A stretch of 64,000 bases of DNA from an uncultured Chryseobacterium sp. (GCA_913777465.1 CAJYRQ010000013.1:1-64000); one strand, 5' to 3'; positions 17,467-26,690 are shown, counted from the stretch's first letter. Notes: generated by a model from the letters alone, not told the origin. A program made the numbers and translations.

Positions 17467-19467
17467 TTAAGCTCCCCGCATTTTCTTTCCGGATCGTTTA
17501 ATATCGGAATCACCTTTCTTATCTTTTATTTTGCTTATTTCCGTTTTGCCTATATTTTTTTCTTTTCTTCTCAGAATTACCCCGGCCAGTGGCGGAAGCT
17601 TGATACTGATGGATTCCGGGTATCCTTTATATTCTTCTTTGTCACTCCTGACGATATCGGGTTCAACACCGCTTCCTGCATATTTTCCATCATCGGAATT
17701 GAAAACAATCTCCCACTGGCTCCCGGTATCGACGCCGACCTTATAATCCAAAACCCTTGGTGTTAAATTCAGGATAATCATGAAAACGTCTCCTGCCTTT
17801 TTTTCTTTTCTCAAATAAATGTATACCGAATTATCCGTATCGTCCGCTTCCACCCATTCAAAACCTTCCGGGCTGAACTGGTTTTCGTAAAAGGCAGTTT
17901 CGTTGCGGTAAAGAAGGTTCAGATCTTTGACCAAAGTCTGCAATCCTTTATGAACTGGAAAATCGAGCAAATGCCAATCCAGGCTTTTCTTGAAATTCCA
18001 TTCGCTGGTCTGCCCGAACTCATCGCCCATGAAGAGCAGCTTTGCCCCGGGATGCGTAAACATATAGACATAAAGGGCCCGCAGATTGGCAAATTTCTGC
18101 CATTCGTCGCCTTTCATCTTATAGATCAGGCTGGCTTTCCCATGCACCACTTCATCATGCGACAGCGGCATCATGTAATTTTCATTGTACATGTACATGG
18201 ATGCGAAAGTCAGTTTGTGATGAAAGAATTTCCTGTTGATGGGGTCTTCCTTAAAATAAGCCAGCGTATCGTGCATCCAGCCCATCATCCATTTCATTCC
18301 GAAACCTACGCCGCCCATATGAACAGGTTTGGTAAGCATCGGAAAGTCGGAGCTTTCTTCCGCAATAGTGATGATATTGTCGCCAAATTCTTTATATACA
18401 GCGGTATTGAATTCCTGAAGAAACGTTTTGGCTTCCAGGTTCACGTTTCCGCCGTAGATATTGGGTTCCCATTCTCCTTCATTCCGGGAATAATCCAAAT
18501 GAAGCATAGACGTTACCGCATCTACCCGCAATCCGTCAGCATGATACCGTTCCAGCCAGAACATGGCATTAGAAATCAGAAAGGATTTCACTTCATTCCT
18601 TCCGTAATTGAAAATATAGGATTTCCAGTCGGGATGAAAGCCTTTGCGCGGATCTTCATGCTCATACAGATAAGAACCGTCGAAACGGTGCAGACCATTG
18701 GCATCCCCCGGAAAATGGGAAGGTACCCAGTCTAAAATTACCCCGATGCCATTCCGGTGGAGTTCATCGATCAGGAACATCAGGTCCTGCGGTGAGCCGA
18801 AACGTGAAGTTGCAGCATAAAACCCGGTAATCTGGTAGCCCCAGCTTGGATCGTACGGATATTCCATCAGAGGCATAAATTCCACATGGGTGAAAGCCAT
18901 TTCTTTAAGATAGGGAATAAGCTTTGCGGCAAGATCGCGGTAATTCAGGAATTTTTCCGGATGATGCTCATCCCGCATCCATGATCCGACATGCATTTCA
19001 TAGACGGAGACGGGAGCCTTCAGGGTATTTTTCTGCCAGCGGCTGTCCATCCATTCTTTATCTTCCCAATCGTACCAGGTGGTGGAAACGAGTGATGCCG
19101 CCTGGATGTTCTGTTCCCAGCTCAGAGCATACGGATCGCTTTTTTCCAGGATTTCACCGCGGTAGGTCTCAATGGCATACTTATACAACGTTCCCCAGGT
19201 AAGACCGGCAATAAATCCTTCCCAGATTCCGGAGCCGTCCCATCGGGGGAATAAGATATGCTCGTTAGGATTCCAGCTGTTAAAATTTCCGATCACCGAA
19301 ACTTTTTTGGCATTGGGCGCCCAGACTGAAAAGTAAACGCCCTGTACTCCATCCTTTTCTGCAGAATGTGCCCCGAATTTATCGTAGAGCTTATAATGCT
19401 TACCTTCTCTGAAAAGATAAATGTCCTGATCTGTAAAAAGAGTGTATGTTTTAACCGAATTCATCAC
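17467..19467 (-). CDS. glgB: 1,4-alpha-glucan branching enzyme
   Basis: A 666-residue GH13 branching enzyme that creates alpha-1,6 branches in glycogen. An N-terminal CBM48-type domain (SVWAPNAKKVSVIGNFNSWN) precedes the catalytic barrel. Catalytic residues are visible in GLRVDAVTSM (nucleophile Asp), ITIAEESSDFP (acid Glu) and LSHDEVVHGK. The usual C-terminal beta domain ends near PLAGVILRR; about 34 further residues form a Lys-rich tail (KNIGKTEISKIKDKKGDS and beyond) that is unusual. The start may be either of two adjacent ATGs (19467 or 19464). First gene of the glgBAC group. Confidence 0.95.
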   Translation of the reverse strand: MMNSVKTYTLFTDQDIYLFREGKHYKLYDKFGAHSAEKDGVQGVYFSVWAPNAKKVSVIGNFNSWNPNEHILFPRWDGSGIWEGFIAGLTWGTLYKYAIETYRGEILEKSDPYALSWEQNIQAASLVSTTWYDWEDKEWMDSRWQKNTLKAPVSVYEMHVGSWMRDEHHPEKFLNYRDLAAKLIPYLKEMAFTHVEFMPLMEYPYDPSWGYQITGFYAATSRFGSPQDLMFLIDELHRNGIGVILDWVPSHFPGDANGLHRFDGSYLYEHEDPRKGFHPDWKSYIFNYGRNEVKSFLISNAMFWLERYHADGLRVDAVTSMLHLDYSRNEGEWEPNIYGGNVNLEAKTFLQEFNTAVYKEFGDNIITIAEESSDFPMLTKPVHMGGVGFGMKWMMGWMHDTLAYFKEDPINRKFFHHKLTFASMYMYNENYMMPLSHDEVVHGKASLIYKMKGDEWQKFANLRALYVYMFTHPGAKLLFMGDEFGQTSEWNFKKSLDWHLLDFPVHKGLQTLVKDLNLLYRNETAFYENQFSPEGFEWVEADDTDNSVYIYLRKEKKAGDVFMIILNLTPRVLDYKVGVDTGSQWEIVFNSDDGKYAGSGVEPDIVRSDKEEYKGYPESISIKLPPLAGVILRRKEKNIGKTEISKIKDKKGDSDIKRSGKKMRGA

Positions 19468-19564
19468 GGTTTTTATTTTAATTTAATTTCTCTGAAACTA
19501 CGGAAAAATACCGGCAACCTATATTAATTATGAGTGAATTAATTATTATGTAAAACGGCTTCTA

Positions 19565-19586
19565 TTGATAGTTTCTATCAAATATA
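19565..19586 (-). promoter_or_regulatory. glgB promoter element overlapping a palindrome
   Basis: CAAATATA at 19579-19586 reads TATATTTG on the minus strand, an exact -7 box about 110 bp before glgB. It overlaps the right arm of the inverted repeat TTGATAG (19565-19571) TTT CTATCAA (19575-19581), which sits where transcription would start. A repressor or activator site for glycogen genes is possible. No good -33 TTTG is present. Confidence 0.4.
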
Positions 19587-19682
19587 AAGTTTTTCAGCCA
19601 GTAATACCATGATTCAGGAAATTATTTGCCATAAAAAGATTTTTTATAAATTTATCCTTTTAAATTTTTAGCAGAGACACTG

Positions 19683-20804
19683 ATGAAGTTTGAACTCCAT
19701 ACCGCAGAACAGGATGAAAGGATTATTTACATCACCGGGAATTTCAACCGCTGGAATCCAAGGGACCAGCGTTTCCGGCTGACGCGGAAAGATATCAACC
19801 AATATTTTATAGAAATTGAAGATCATGTGCTGCCGGGTCTTGTGGAATATAAATTCACAAAAGGCGGCTGGGAAAATGTGGAACTGGACCATCAGGGCAA
19901 TATTACTCCGAACCGGAAAGTGTTGAAATCTGCAGGAACCGTTTCTGATACCGTAGAAAAATGGAGACTGAACTGGGGACCTTTTAAAGCGGAATATTTT
20001 CCGATTGCCGAAATAATTTCGGATAAATTTTATATCCCGCAGCTCGACCGTTACCGGAAAGTCTGGGCACTTCTGCCGTACGATTATTATACTTCAGACA
20101 AGAGCTACCCGGTGCTGTACCTCCAGGATGCCCAGAACCTGTTCAACGAAGGCAGCGATTATGGCAACTGGGAAATCGATAAAAAGCTTTCGGTTCTTAC
20201 GGAATATGGCCGCGGTGACGTCATCATTATTGCCATCGAACACGGCAGCGACGACCGGATTAAAGAATATATTTTCGATAACGACCATGTTGCCAACGGT
20301 TCGGAAGGAAAGAAATACATCCGTTTTATCACCGACACCTTAAAACCTTTTGTAGACCGGAACTACCGTACCAAAAAAGACCGGGAGAATACGGGGATCG
20401 GCGGAAGCTCGCTAGGTGCCCTGATCAGCATTTACAGCGGTTTCCTTTACCCGGAAGTCTATTCCAAGCTTTTGATTTTTTCACCTTCTCTTTGGGTGGA
20501 ACCGAACAATAATTTTCCGATGATGAATTTCAAGGTTCCCTTCAGAACCAAAATTTATCTTTACGGCGGCGCGCAGGAAGGTTCTAAAATGGTAAAAAGA
20601 ATCCATGCTTTTGAAGAATCGATGAAACGATGGGAAGAAAAACACCTTTTTGACTGCGAGATCAGGATCAGCATCAATCCGGAAGGAACACACAGTGAAT
20701 TCTACTGGTCGCAGGAGTTTCCCAGAGCCATCGAATGGCTGTACTACAACAATATCGAAAACCCTGTAGAAGTAAAACCGACGCAGGACAGCATTAAAAA
20801 TTAA
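19683..20804 (+). CDS. CBM48-like plus CE1-type esterase fusion, cytoplasmic
   Basis: This 373-residue protein has an N-terminal E-set/CBM48-like domain (about 1-90, with IYITGNFNRWNPRD, close to the GNFNSWNP of GlgB). It is followed by a PF00756-type alpha/beta-hydrolase esterase. The nucleophile elbow is IGGSSLGAL at about 238-246; the catalytic His is likely in EGTHSEFYW. CBM48-CE1 fusions are known among secreted feruloyl and acetylxylan esterases, but this one has no signal peptide and so should be cytoplasmic. It is divergent from glgB and 5 bp upstream of the aminopeptidase gene, so it either acts on glycogen-related glucans or belongs to the amidoligase cluster. Substrate unknown. Confidence 0.75.
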   Translation: MKFELHTAEQDERIIYITGNFNRWNPRDQRFRLTRKDINQYFIEIEDHVLPGLVEYKFTKGGWENVELDHQGNITPNRKVLKSAGTVSDTVEKWRLNWGPFKAEYFPIAEIISDKFYIPQLDRYRKVWALLPYDYYTSDKSYPVLYLQDAQNLFNEGSDYGNWEIDKKLSVLTEYGRGDVIIIAIEHGSDDRIKEYIFDNDHVANGSEGKKYIRFITDTLKPFVDRNYRTKKDRENTGIGGSSLGALISIYSGFLYPEVYSKLLIFSPSLWVEPNNNFPMMNFKVPFRTKIYLYGGAQEGSKMVKRIHAFEESMKRWEEKHLFDCEIRISINPEGTHSEFYWSQEFPRAIEWLYYNNIENPVEVKPTQDSIKN

Positions 20805-20808
20805 CATT

Positions 20809-22224
20809 ATGAAGCTCATCAACAAAAAAAATAAAAACTATACCCAGGTATTCCATCTGTTTACGGAGGAAGAATGGGCCAAATCCGACAGGAATTTCCA
20901 TAAAAATATTTCTACATTTTTCAACGGTAAAAAGCATGAGGTCTTTATCCATGTCCATGAAGAAGGAACCGCTTATTTTATCGGGCTGGGAAAACCGGAT
21001 CTTCAGAATTTTGAAATTCAGCAGGTAGCCGTGAAATTTTCCCAGGCTTACAAAGAAAAGATACAGGCTGTCCCGACTTTACTGTTAGCAGACTTTATGA
21101 ACGAAAGGCAGTTTGAAGAATTTGTAAAAGGCCTGCTGACCGGAACTTACCACTACCCTTTTGAAAAAAAACATGCTTTCTGGAATCCTAAATTCGAGCT
21201 GCACTTTGAAAATTTAAGCCAGAAAAAATTAGACCATATCGGTAAAAAGACCGAAGCCATCAGCAACGGACAGACCGCCTGCCAGGAGTGGCTGAACAAA
21301 CCGGCTAATCTTAAAAAACCGGATATTTTCAGCCTTTATTTAAAAAATTTAGCTAAAAAATACGATCTCAAATACACGGTTTTCAACAGAAAAAAATGCG
21401 AAGAACTCGGTCTGGGAGCTTACCTTTCCGTTAACCAGGGAAGTGCATACGATGCTGCTTTTACCATCCTGGAGTACCGGACTGCCGTTAAAAATGCAAA
21501 AACCTTCGGACTGGTCGGAAAATGCGTGCTCTTCGATACCGGCGGAATCTCCCTGAAAAATCCGGACAATATGCACTATATGAAATCGGATATGGGCGGT
21601 GCGACGGCTGTTTTGGGAACACTGATTTACGCTGCCGAAATGCAGCTTCCGGTGAATATCACAGCAGTGCTGCCCATTACCGACAATGCCATCTCCGAGA
21701 AAGCTTTTCTTCCGAGCGACGTGATTACCGCTTATAACGGAAAAACCATCGAAGTCCTGAATACCGACGCGGAAGGGCGGATGATCATGGCAGACGGACT
21801 TTCTTACCTGGCTAAAAATTTTAAAACCGATTTCCTGATCGATCTGGCGACTTTAACGGGAAGCTCGGTGCGGATGTTCGGCGATACCTGCGGGGCCCTA
21901 TTTTCAAATAACGAAGAACTGAAAAATCTTCTGCTGAAAACCGGCGATAAAACGAACCAACGACTCTGGAGTTTACCGCTGTGGGATATCTGGAAAGACG
22001 ATATCCGGTCTGATGTTGCCGACCTGAAAAATATCTCCATGAAGCCGGTCGGAGACTGTATCGTAGCAGCAAAATTCCTGGAGCAGTTTATAGAAAACCA
22101 TCCGAAGTGGGCCCATCTGGATATTGCCGGAGTCGCCTTCGGAAATGTAGGCTATGCGAAAGAAAAAGCGGCCACCGGATTTGGGGTACAGCTGCTGGCA
22201 GATTTAATCGAAAATTATCACTAA
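20809..22224 (+). CDS. M17 leucyl aminopeptidase family protein
   Basis: A 471-residue M17 metallo-aminopeptidase. The two-zinc site is visible in LFDTGGISLKN, MKSDMGGATAV and the family signature NTDAEGRM; DLATLTGSS follows. The N-terminal domain (about 1-150) diverges from PepA. M17 enzymes release N-terminal residues from peptides, and some cleave Cys-Gly from glutathione breakdown. It starts 5 bp after the esterase gene and leads into the ATP-grasp genes, so I infer a dedicated dipeptidase role rather than general peptide turnover. Confidence 0.88.
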   Translation: MKLINKKNKNYTQVFHLFTEEEWAKSDRNFHKNISTFFNGKKHEVFIHVHEEGTAYFIGLGKPDLQNFEIQQVAVKFSQAYKEKIQAVPTLLLADFMNERQFEEFVKGLLTGTYHYPFEKKHAFWNPKFELHFENLSQKKLDHIGKKTEAISNGQTACQEWLNKPANLKKPDIFSLYLKNLAKKYDLKYTVFNRKKCEELGLGAYLSVNQGSAYDAAFTILEYRTAVKNAKTFGLVGKCVLFDTGGISLKNPDNMHYMKSDMGGATAVLGTLIYAAEMQLPVNITAVLPITDNAISEKAFLPSDVITAYNGKTIEVLNTDAEGRMIMADGLSYLAKNFKTDFLIDLATLTGSSVRMFGDTCGALFSNNEELKNLLLKTGDKTNQRLWSLPLWDIWKDDIRSDVADLKNISMKPVGDCIVAAKFLEQFIENHPKWAHLDIAGVAFGNVGYAKEKAATGFGVQLLADLIENYH

Positions 22225-22326
22225 AAATTAGTTTATTACAAAAATTCTCTGTATCATTGATATGGTTTTTCAAAAGTGCATGATATTTTTATTTTTAACA
22301 CTGAATAATTAATAAAAAATCATTTT

Positions 22327-22334
22327 TATTTTTG
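22327..22334 (+). promoter_or_regulatory. -7 element of first ATP-grasp gene
   Basis: TATTTTTG matches TAnnTTTG, 29 bp before the start codon. No matching -33 element is obvious. Confidence 0.35.
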
Positions 22335-22363
22335 AAAAGCCATTAAAAAACTAAAAACATTGT

Positions 22364-23575
22364 ATGGAGGAGAAAACTATAGTGTGTATTTCATGCTATT
22401 ACAAGGGTTATGATTTCATGGATGAAATGAAAAAACTCGGTAATAAAGTAATTCTGGTAACATCTGAGAATCTTAAGGAGAAGAACTGGCCCTGGCATGC
22501 CATCGACGAGGTATTTTACATGCCCGAAGTAAAACCCTCCGTCTGGAATCTCGACCATCTGATTCAGGGATTTTCTCATCTGATGCAGACCCGGAAAGTA
22601 CATGCTGTAATTGCTCTTGATGATTATGATGTAGAAAAGGCAGCCCTGATCCGTGAAACCTTCAGGATTCCCGGGATGGGGCAAACGACCCACCGCTATT
22701 TCAGGGATAAGCTGGCTATGCGCCGGAAAGCAAAAGATTCCGGCATCAATGTTCCCGAGTTTACCGCTGTTTTCAACAATGATGAGGTCAATGCTTTTGC
22801 CGATACCGTTCCTGCGCCCTGGGTTCTGAAACCACGGTCGGAAGCTTCTGCTTCGGGAATTAAAAAGCTGACTTCCAAAGATGAGCTTTGGGAAGCCCTG
22901 AATAACCTTGGCGAAGAGCGCCACCTGTTCCTACTGGAAAGCTTTAAACCCGGTGATGTCTATCACGTGGACAGTCTCACCTTTAATAAAGAAATCGTTT
23001 TTACTTCCGCTTCAAAATATCTTGCTCCACCGATGCAGGTTTCCCACGAAGGCGGCGTTTTCAGAACCAAAACCCTGGGCCGGTATTCGGATGAATTCCG
23101 GGAGCTGGAAAAAGCCAACGCCAAAGTCCTTTCCAATTTCGGACTGATGAACGGCGCGACCCACACCGAATTTATCAGAAGCCGGGAAAACGGCAAATAC
23201 TATTTTCTCGAAACATCATCACGGGTTGGCGGTGCACACATCCCCGACCTGGTGGAGGCGTCAAGCAGCATCAACATCTGGCGCGAATGGGCGAAAATTG
23301 AAGATGCCTTATTGCGGGGAAAAGATTATCAGGTTTCGAAGCCGACGGGATATTATGCCGGTCTGATCATCGCTTTAATCAAAGACCAGCAACCTGATTA
23401 CAATGCATTTGAATGTGAAGAAGCCGTGAAATTCCTGCCGATCGATTATCATGCAGGAATCGTCTATAAATCCAAGGATGCGGACGTCATTCAGGAAAAA
23501 CTGGACAAAGCCGCTGAAAAAATCCAGGCTGAAATGCTGAATATCCTTCCTCCGAAGGATAAACCCACCTCATAA
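22364..23575 (+). CDS. ATP-grasp ligase 1
   Basis: A 403-residue ATP-grasp protein of the carboxylase/D-Ala-ligase-like type. An N-terminal Rossmann-like pre-domain (IVCISCYYKGYDFMDEMKKLG) is followed by the ATP-grasp fold: RDKLAMRRKAKDSGINVPEF, PWVLKPRSEASASGI for the nucleotide, and YFLETSSRVGGAHI for the Mg-binding Glu. These enzymes join a carboxylate, through an acyl phosphate, to an amine or thiol. Neighbours are an M17 peptidase upstream and an esterase, another ATP-grasp protein, a GCS2 ligase and a glutamine amidotransferase downstream. Substrate unknown. Confidence 0.85.
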   Translation: MEEKTIVCISCYYKGYDFMDEMKKLGNKVILVTSENLKEKNWPWHAIDEVFYMPEVKPSVWNLDHLIQGFSHLMQTRKVHAVIALDDYDVEKAALIRETFRIPGMGQTTHRYFRDKLAMRRKAKDSGINVPEFTAVFNNDEVNAFADTVPAPWVLKPRSEASASGIKKLTSKDELWEALNNLGEERHLFLLESFKPGDVYHVDSLTFNKEIVFTSASKYLAPPMQVSHEGGVFRTKTLGRYSDEFRELEKANAKVLSNFGLMNGATHTEFIRSRENGKYYFLETSSRVGGAHIPDLVEASSSINIWREWAKIEDALLRGKDYQVSKPTGYYAGLIIALIKDQQPDYNAFECEEAVKFLPIDYHAGIVYKSKDADVIQEKLDKAAEKIQAEMLNILPPKDKPTS

Positions 23576-23590
23576 CTTGTAAAATATACT

Positions 23591-23615
23591 ACGCCGGAAA
23601 CAAGAAAACCGGTGT
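23591..23615 (+). terminator. Weak hairpin after ATP-grasp 1
   Basis: ACGCCGG (23591-23597) pairs with CCGGTGT (23609-23615), one wobble pair, followed by TATTTTAAG. It may be a weak terminator or an mRNA stabiliser inside the cluster. Confidence 0.35.
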
Positions 23616-23650
23616 TATTTTAAGTTTTGCCATCCTTTAAATAAAATCAG

Positions 23651-23663
23651 AGGTTTGAAACCT
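23651..23663. promoter_or_regulatory. Perfect palindrome before small esterase gene
   Basis: AGGTTTGAAACCT is a 13-bp inverted repeat with a 1-nt centre, 20 bp before the start codon. It could be a regulator site. Confidence 0.3.
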
Positions 23664-23683
23664 TTAACTCCAAATAACAAAAA

Positions 23684-24397
23684 ATGCCGAAAATAGAACA
23701 TACCGATTACTATTCCCATATCTTAGGAACCAGCCTGAAAGTTGAGGTCACGGGCCATTACGGCTATCCGATCATTATGTTCCCAACTTCACAGGGATTC
23801 TATACCCAAAACCATGATTTCCAGCTGAACGGAAGCATCAACTGGTTTGTGGAACAGGGAAAGGTAAAGCTTTACAACATCCAGACGATCGACAGCCAAA
23901 GCTTTTACGACGAAAGCATTCCGCCGCAACAGCGGATCAGGAATTACGAAAAATACGCACAGTTCCTGATTAAAGAATTCGTGCCCTATATTCAGAAACT
24001 CCACAATACGCACCGCGTTGCCGTTGCCGGAGCGAGTTTCGGAGGATATCATGCCGCTAATTTCGCCTTCCGGTTTCCGGATGTCGTATCGCACCTGTTC
24101 TGTCTTTCAGGCGCATTCAGCATCAGGAATTTTATGGACGGCTACTCTGATGACCTGGTATACTTCAATTGTCCGAGGGAATTTGTAAAAAATGATGAAG
24201 CCTGGAAATACAAGCACATGCATATTGTCCTGAGCACTTCCGACCAGGATATCTGCAGGGATAAAAATGTGGAAATGGCAGAAATCCTCACGTTAAAAGG
24301 AATTGATTTCTGGTACGATGAAAAGAAATGGATCAACCACGACTGGCCGCTCTGGAGAATGGTGTTTCCGACTTTTATCGGCGCTTTTTTTTCTTAA
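23684..24397 (+). CDS. Small alpha/beta-hydrolase esterase (COG4947-like)
   Basis: A 237-residue alpha/beta hydrolase. The nucleophile elbow is VAGASFGGYHAAN at about 112-124 (Ser in GASFGG). The terminal region WINHDWPLWRMVFP supplies a candidate His, and an Asp is available in STSDQDICR. There is no signal peptide. It resembles putative cytoplasmic esterases grouped as COG4947. It lies between two ATP-grasp genes, so it may remove or transfer an ester-linked acyl group on the product of the cluster. Substrate unknown. Confidence 0.78.
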   Translation: MPKIEHTDYYSHILGTSLKVEVTGHYGYPIIMFPTSQGFYTQNHDFQLNGSINWFVEQGKVKLYNIQTIDSQSFYDESIPPQQRIRNYEKYAQFLIKEFVPYIQKLHNTHRVAVAGASFGGYHAANFAFRFPDVVSHLFCLSGAFSIRNFMDGYSDDLVYFNCPREFVKNDEAWKYKHMHIVLSTSDQDICRDKNVEMAEILTLKGIDFWYDEKKWINHDWPLWRMVFPTFIGAFFS

Positions 24398-24423
24398 ACT
24401 GAATGAACTGTAAGCATAAGAAT

Positions 24424-24500
24424 CTTGACGCAAAGTCCGCAAAGTTTTTTACTACTAACTGTTTTTAAGTTCGCCAAGGCGTTCTACTCAGCTGAGATCA
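24424..24500. repeat. Possible decayed intergenic repeat
   Basis: The stretch has the internal near-duplication GCAAAGTCCGCAAAG and, further on, GTTCGCCAAGGCG. It looks like a degraded dispersed repeat, but I have no second copy in this window. Confidence 0.25.
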
Positions 24501-24584
24501 AAGATCAAATTATAAGATCATTCAAATCAGTATCAAAATATATTAATAATCCAATACACAATAAAAACATTAAAAAAATACATT

Positions 24585-25538
24585 ATGGCTAAAAAAGTAG
24601 GAATTTTGTTCGGGATGGAAGATACGTTTCCCTGGGCATTTATTGATAAGGTAAATGAACTGGGCAAAGGAGAAATCATTGCCGAACCGGTGAACATCGA
24701 TAAGCTTGAACAGGGAGCCGATTACGGATATGCCGTGATTATCGACCGGATTTCCCAGGATGTCCCTTTCTACCGGGCTTACCTGAAAAATGCAGCGCTG
24801 AACGGAACGTATGTAGTCAACAACCCTTTCTGGTGGAGTGCCGACGAAAAGTTTTTCAACAATGCTTTAATGAGCAAGCTTGGGATCCCGCTTCCGAAAA
24901 CCGTCCTGCTTCCTTCTCATGAAAGACCGACCAACACATCGGAGACTTCTTTCAGGAACCTGCAATTTCCTCACGACTGGGATTATATCTTCGATTACGT
25001 AGGATTTCCGGCCTATATGAAACCTCACGACGGCGGCGGCTGGAGAAATGTGTACCGCGTGAACAGCCCGGAAGATCTTTGGGCCAAGCTGGGCGAAACG
25101 GAACAGCTGGTGATGATGGTGCAGGAAGAAATTGTTTTCAACGATTATTACCGTGTGTATTGCCTGGGCCAGAAATATGTTCACATCATGCCTTATGAGC
25201 CGAGAAATGCTCCTCATCTGAGATACGAGACAACCCATAAAACCGAGGGTAAAGAACTTAAAAAGATCTTGAAAACCATTCATGATTATACACTTAAAAT
25301 GAACAAGGCATTGGGCTACGATTTCAACACGGTGGAGTTCGCCGTTCGCGACGGAATCCCTTATGCCATCGATTTCTGCAACCCGGCTCCCGATGCCGAC
25401 CGGAATTCGGTGGGCGAAGAAAATTTTGCCTGGATTGTGGAGCATGCTGCCAGATTAGCCGTAGAAAAAGCAAAAGAATACGTTCCCGGAAAACCGAACA
25501 TTTCGTGGGGAACCTTTGTGAAAGATTCTGTAAAATAA
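24585..25538 (+). CDS. ATP-grasp ligase 2 (RimK/GshB-like)
   Basis: A 317-residue ATP-grasp protein. The pre-ATP-grasp region (YVVNNPFWWSADEKFF, LGIPLPKTVLLP) resembles glutathione synthetase and RimK-type ligases. PAYMKPHDGGGWRNVY gives the nucleotide-binding loop and YAIDFCNPAPDADRN the metal-binding region. It starts 26 bp before the GCS2 ligase gene ends its spacer, so the two are clearly co-transcribed. A GCS2 ligase followed by a GshB-like ligase is the logic of glutathione-type tripeptide synthesis; here that is only an analogy. Confidence 0.82.
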   Translation: MAKKVGILFGMEDTFPWAFIDKVNELGKGEIIAEPVNIDKLEQGADYGYAVIIDRISQDVPFYRAYLKNAALNGTYVVNNPFWWSADEKFFNNALMSKLGIPLPKTVLLPSHERPTNTSETSFRNLQFPHDWDYIFDYVGFPAYMKPHDGGGWRNVYRVNSPEDLWAKLGETEQLVMMVQEEIVFNDYYRVYCLGQKYVHIMPYEPRNAPHLRYETTHKTEGKELKKILKTIHDYTLKMNKALGYDFNTVEFAVRDGIPYAIDFCNPAPDADRNSVGEENFAWIVEHAARLAVEKAKEYVPGKPNISWGTFVKDSVK

Positions 25539-25563
25539 GAACCTCTAAAAAACACGAAAAAAA

Positions 25564-26682
25564 ATGCATCAGTTTACCATCGGAATCGAAGAAGAATATC
25601 AGATCATTGATGTTGAGAGCAGGGACCTGATTTCTCATGTTTCGAAAATCATCGAAGGCGGAAAAGCGGTTTTAAGTGAAAATTTAAAGCACGAAATGCA
25701 CGAATCCATGATCGAGATGGAAACGGGCATCTGCCAGAATATCCAGGAGGCCAAAACGGAACTCACGAACCTGAGAAGACATCTTATCAAAACCGCTCAC
25801 GAACAGGGACTCCGGGTTTCCGGCGGCGGGACTCATCCTTTCTCCAACTGGGAACACAACACCATTACCAACGGTGAACGTTACAATAAAATCGTAGATG
25901 ATATGGGGGATGTGGCGCGTGGCAATCTGATTTTCGGGCTTCACGTACACATCGGCATCCCAAACCGTGAGGAAGGCGTAAGAATCCAGAATGTGATGCG
26001 GTATTTTCTGCCGCACGTATATGCTCTGTCTACCAATTCCCCTTTCTGGATCGGAAGGAATACCGGCTTCAAATCGTACCGTCAGGAAATTTTCGTGAAG
26101 TTCCCGAGAACCGGGATCCCGAGCTTCTTTAATTCGCTGGCGGAATTCGACAGCTATGTGGATCTGCTGGTAAAGACGGGAACCATAGACAACGCCAAGA
26201 AAATATGGTGGGACCTCCGGGTTCACCCTTTCTATCCTACCATTGAGTTCAGGATCTGCGATATGCCTTTGCGGATCGATGAAACCGTCTGTCTGGCGGC
26301 CATCATGCAGTCTTTGGTTGCCAAAATATACAAACTGCACCAGCAAAACCTGAGCTTCAGAAGCTACCGCAGGCTGTTGCTGAATGAAAATAAATGGAGG
26401 GCCTCCAAAAGCGGCATCGAAGCCCATCTGATTGATTTCGGTAAGGAAGAATCGGTTCCCTATCCTGATTTGTTAAAAGAGCTACTGGAATTTATCGACG
26501 ATGTCGTGGATGACCTGGGATGCCGGAAAGAAGTGGAATATGCATGGACAATCCTGGAAAACGGAACCGGTGCAGACCGTCAACTGAAGGTATTCCACGA
26601 GACCAGCGACCTTACCAAAGTAGTGGATTATATGATCTCCGAAACGGAATACGGAATTACCCACAGCGAAACGGCTTTATAA
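25564..26682 (+). CDS. GCS2/YbdK-type carboxylate-amine ligase
   Basis: A 372-residue member of the glutamate-cysteine ligase type 2 family (COG2170). Diagnostic stretches are FTIGIEEEYQIID at the N-terminus, METGICQNIQEAK, VSGGGTHPFSNWE, IFGLHVHIGIPN, and WWDLRVHPFYPTIEFRICD. The family makes gamma-glutamyl or other amide bonds with ATP; E. coli YbdK has weak gamma-glutamylcysteine ligase activity. It begins 25 bp after ATP-grasp 2 and ends 31 bp before the amidotransferase start. The substrate pair is unknown. Confidence 0.9.
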   Translation: MHQFTIGIEEEYQIIDVESRDLISHVSKIIEGGKAVLSENLKHEMHESMIEMETGICQNIQEAKTELTNLRRHLIKTAHEQGLRVSGGGTHPFSNWEHNTITNGERYNKIVDDMGDVARGNLIFGLHVHIGIPNREEGVRIQNVMRYFLPHVYALSTNSPFWIGRNTGFKSYRQEIFVKFPRTGIPSFFNSLAEFDSYVDLLVKTGTIDNAKKIWWDLRVHPFYPTIEFRICDMPLRIDETVCLAAIMQSLVAKIYKLHQQNLSFRSYRRLLLNENKWRASKSGIEAHLIDFGKEESVPYPDLLKELLEFIDDVVDDLGCRKEVEYAWTILENGTGADRQLKVFHETSDLTKVVDYMISETEYGITHSETAL

Positions 26683-26690
26683 TATTTCGG

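Noticed and set aside
17950-18735. 261-codon open frame antisense to glgB
   Set aside because: It lies entirely opposite a conserved glgB gene and has no recognisable protein features.
20809-24397. RiPP or nonribosomal peptide cluster
   Set aside because: No precursor peptide, carrier protein, adenylation domain or exporter gene is visible.
25684-26427. 247-codon open frame antisense to the GCS2 ligase gene
   Set aside because: The plus-strand protein is clearly conserved; the reverse frame is a by-product of its codon pattern.
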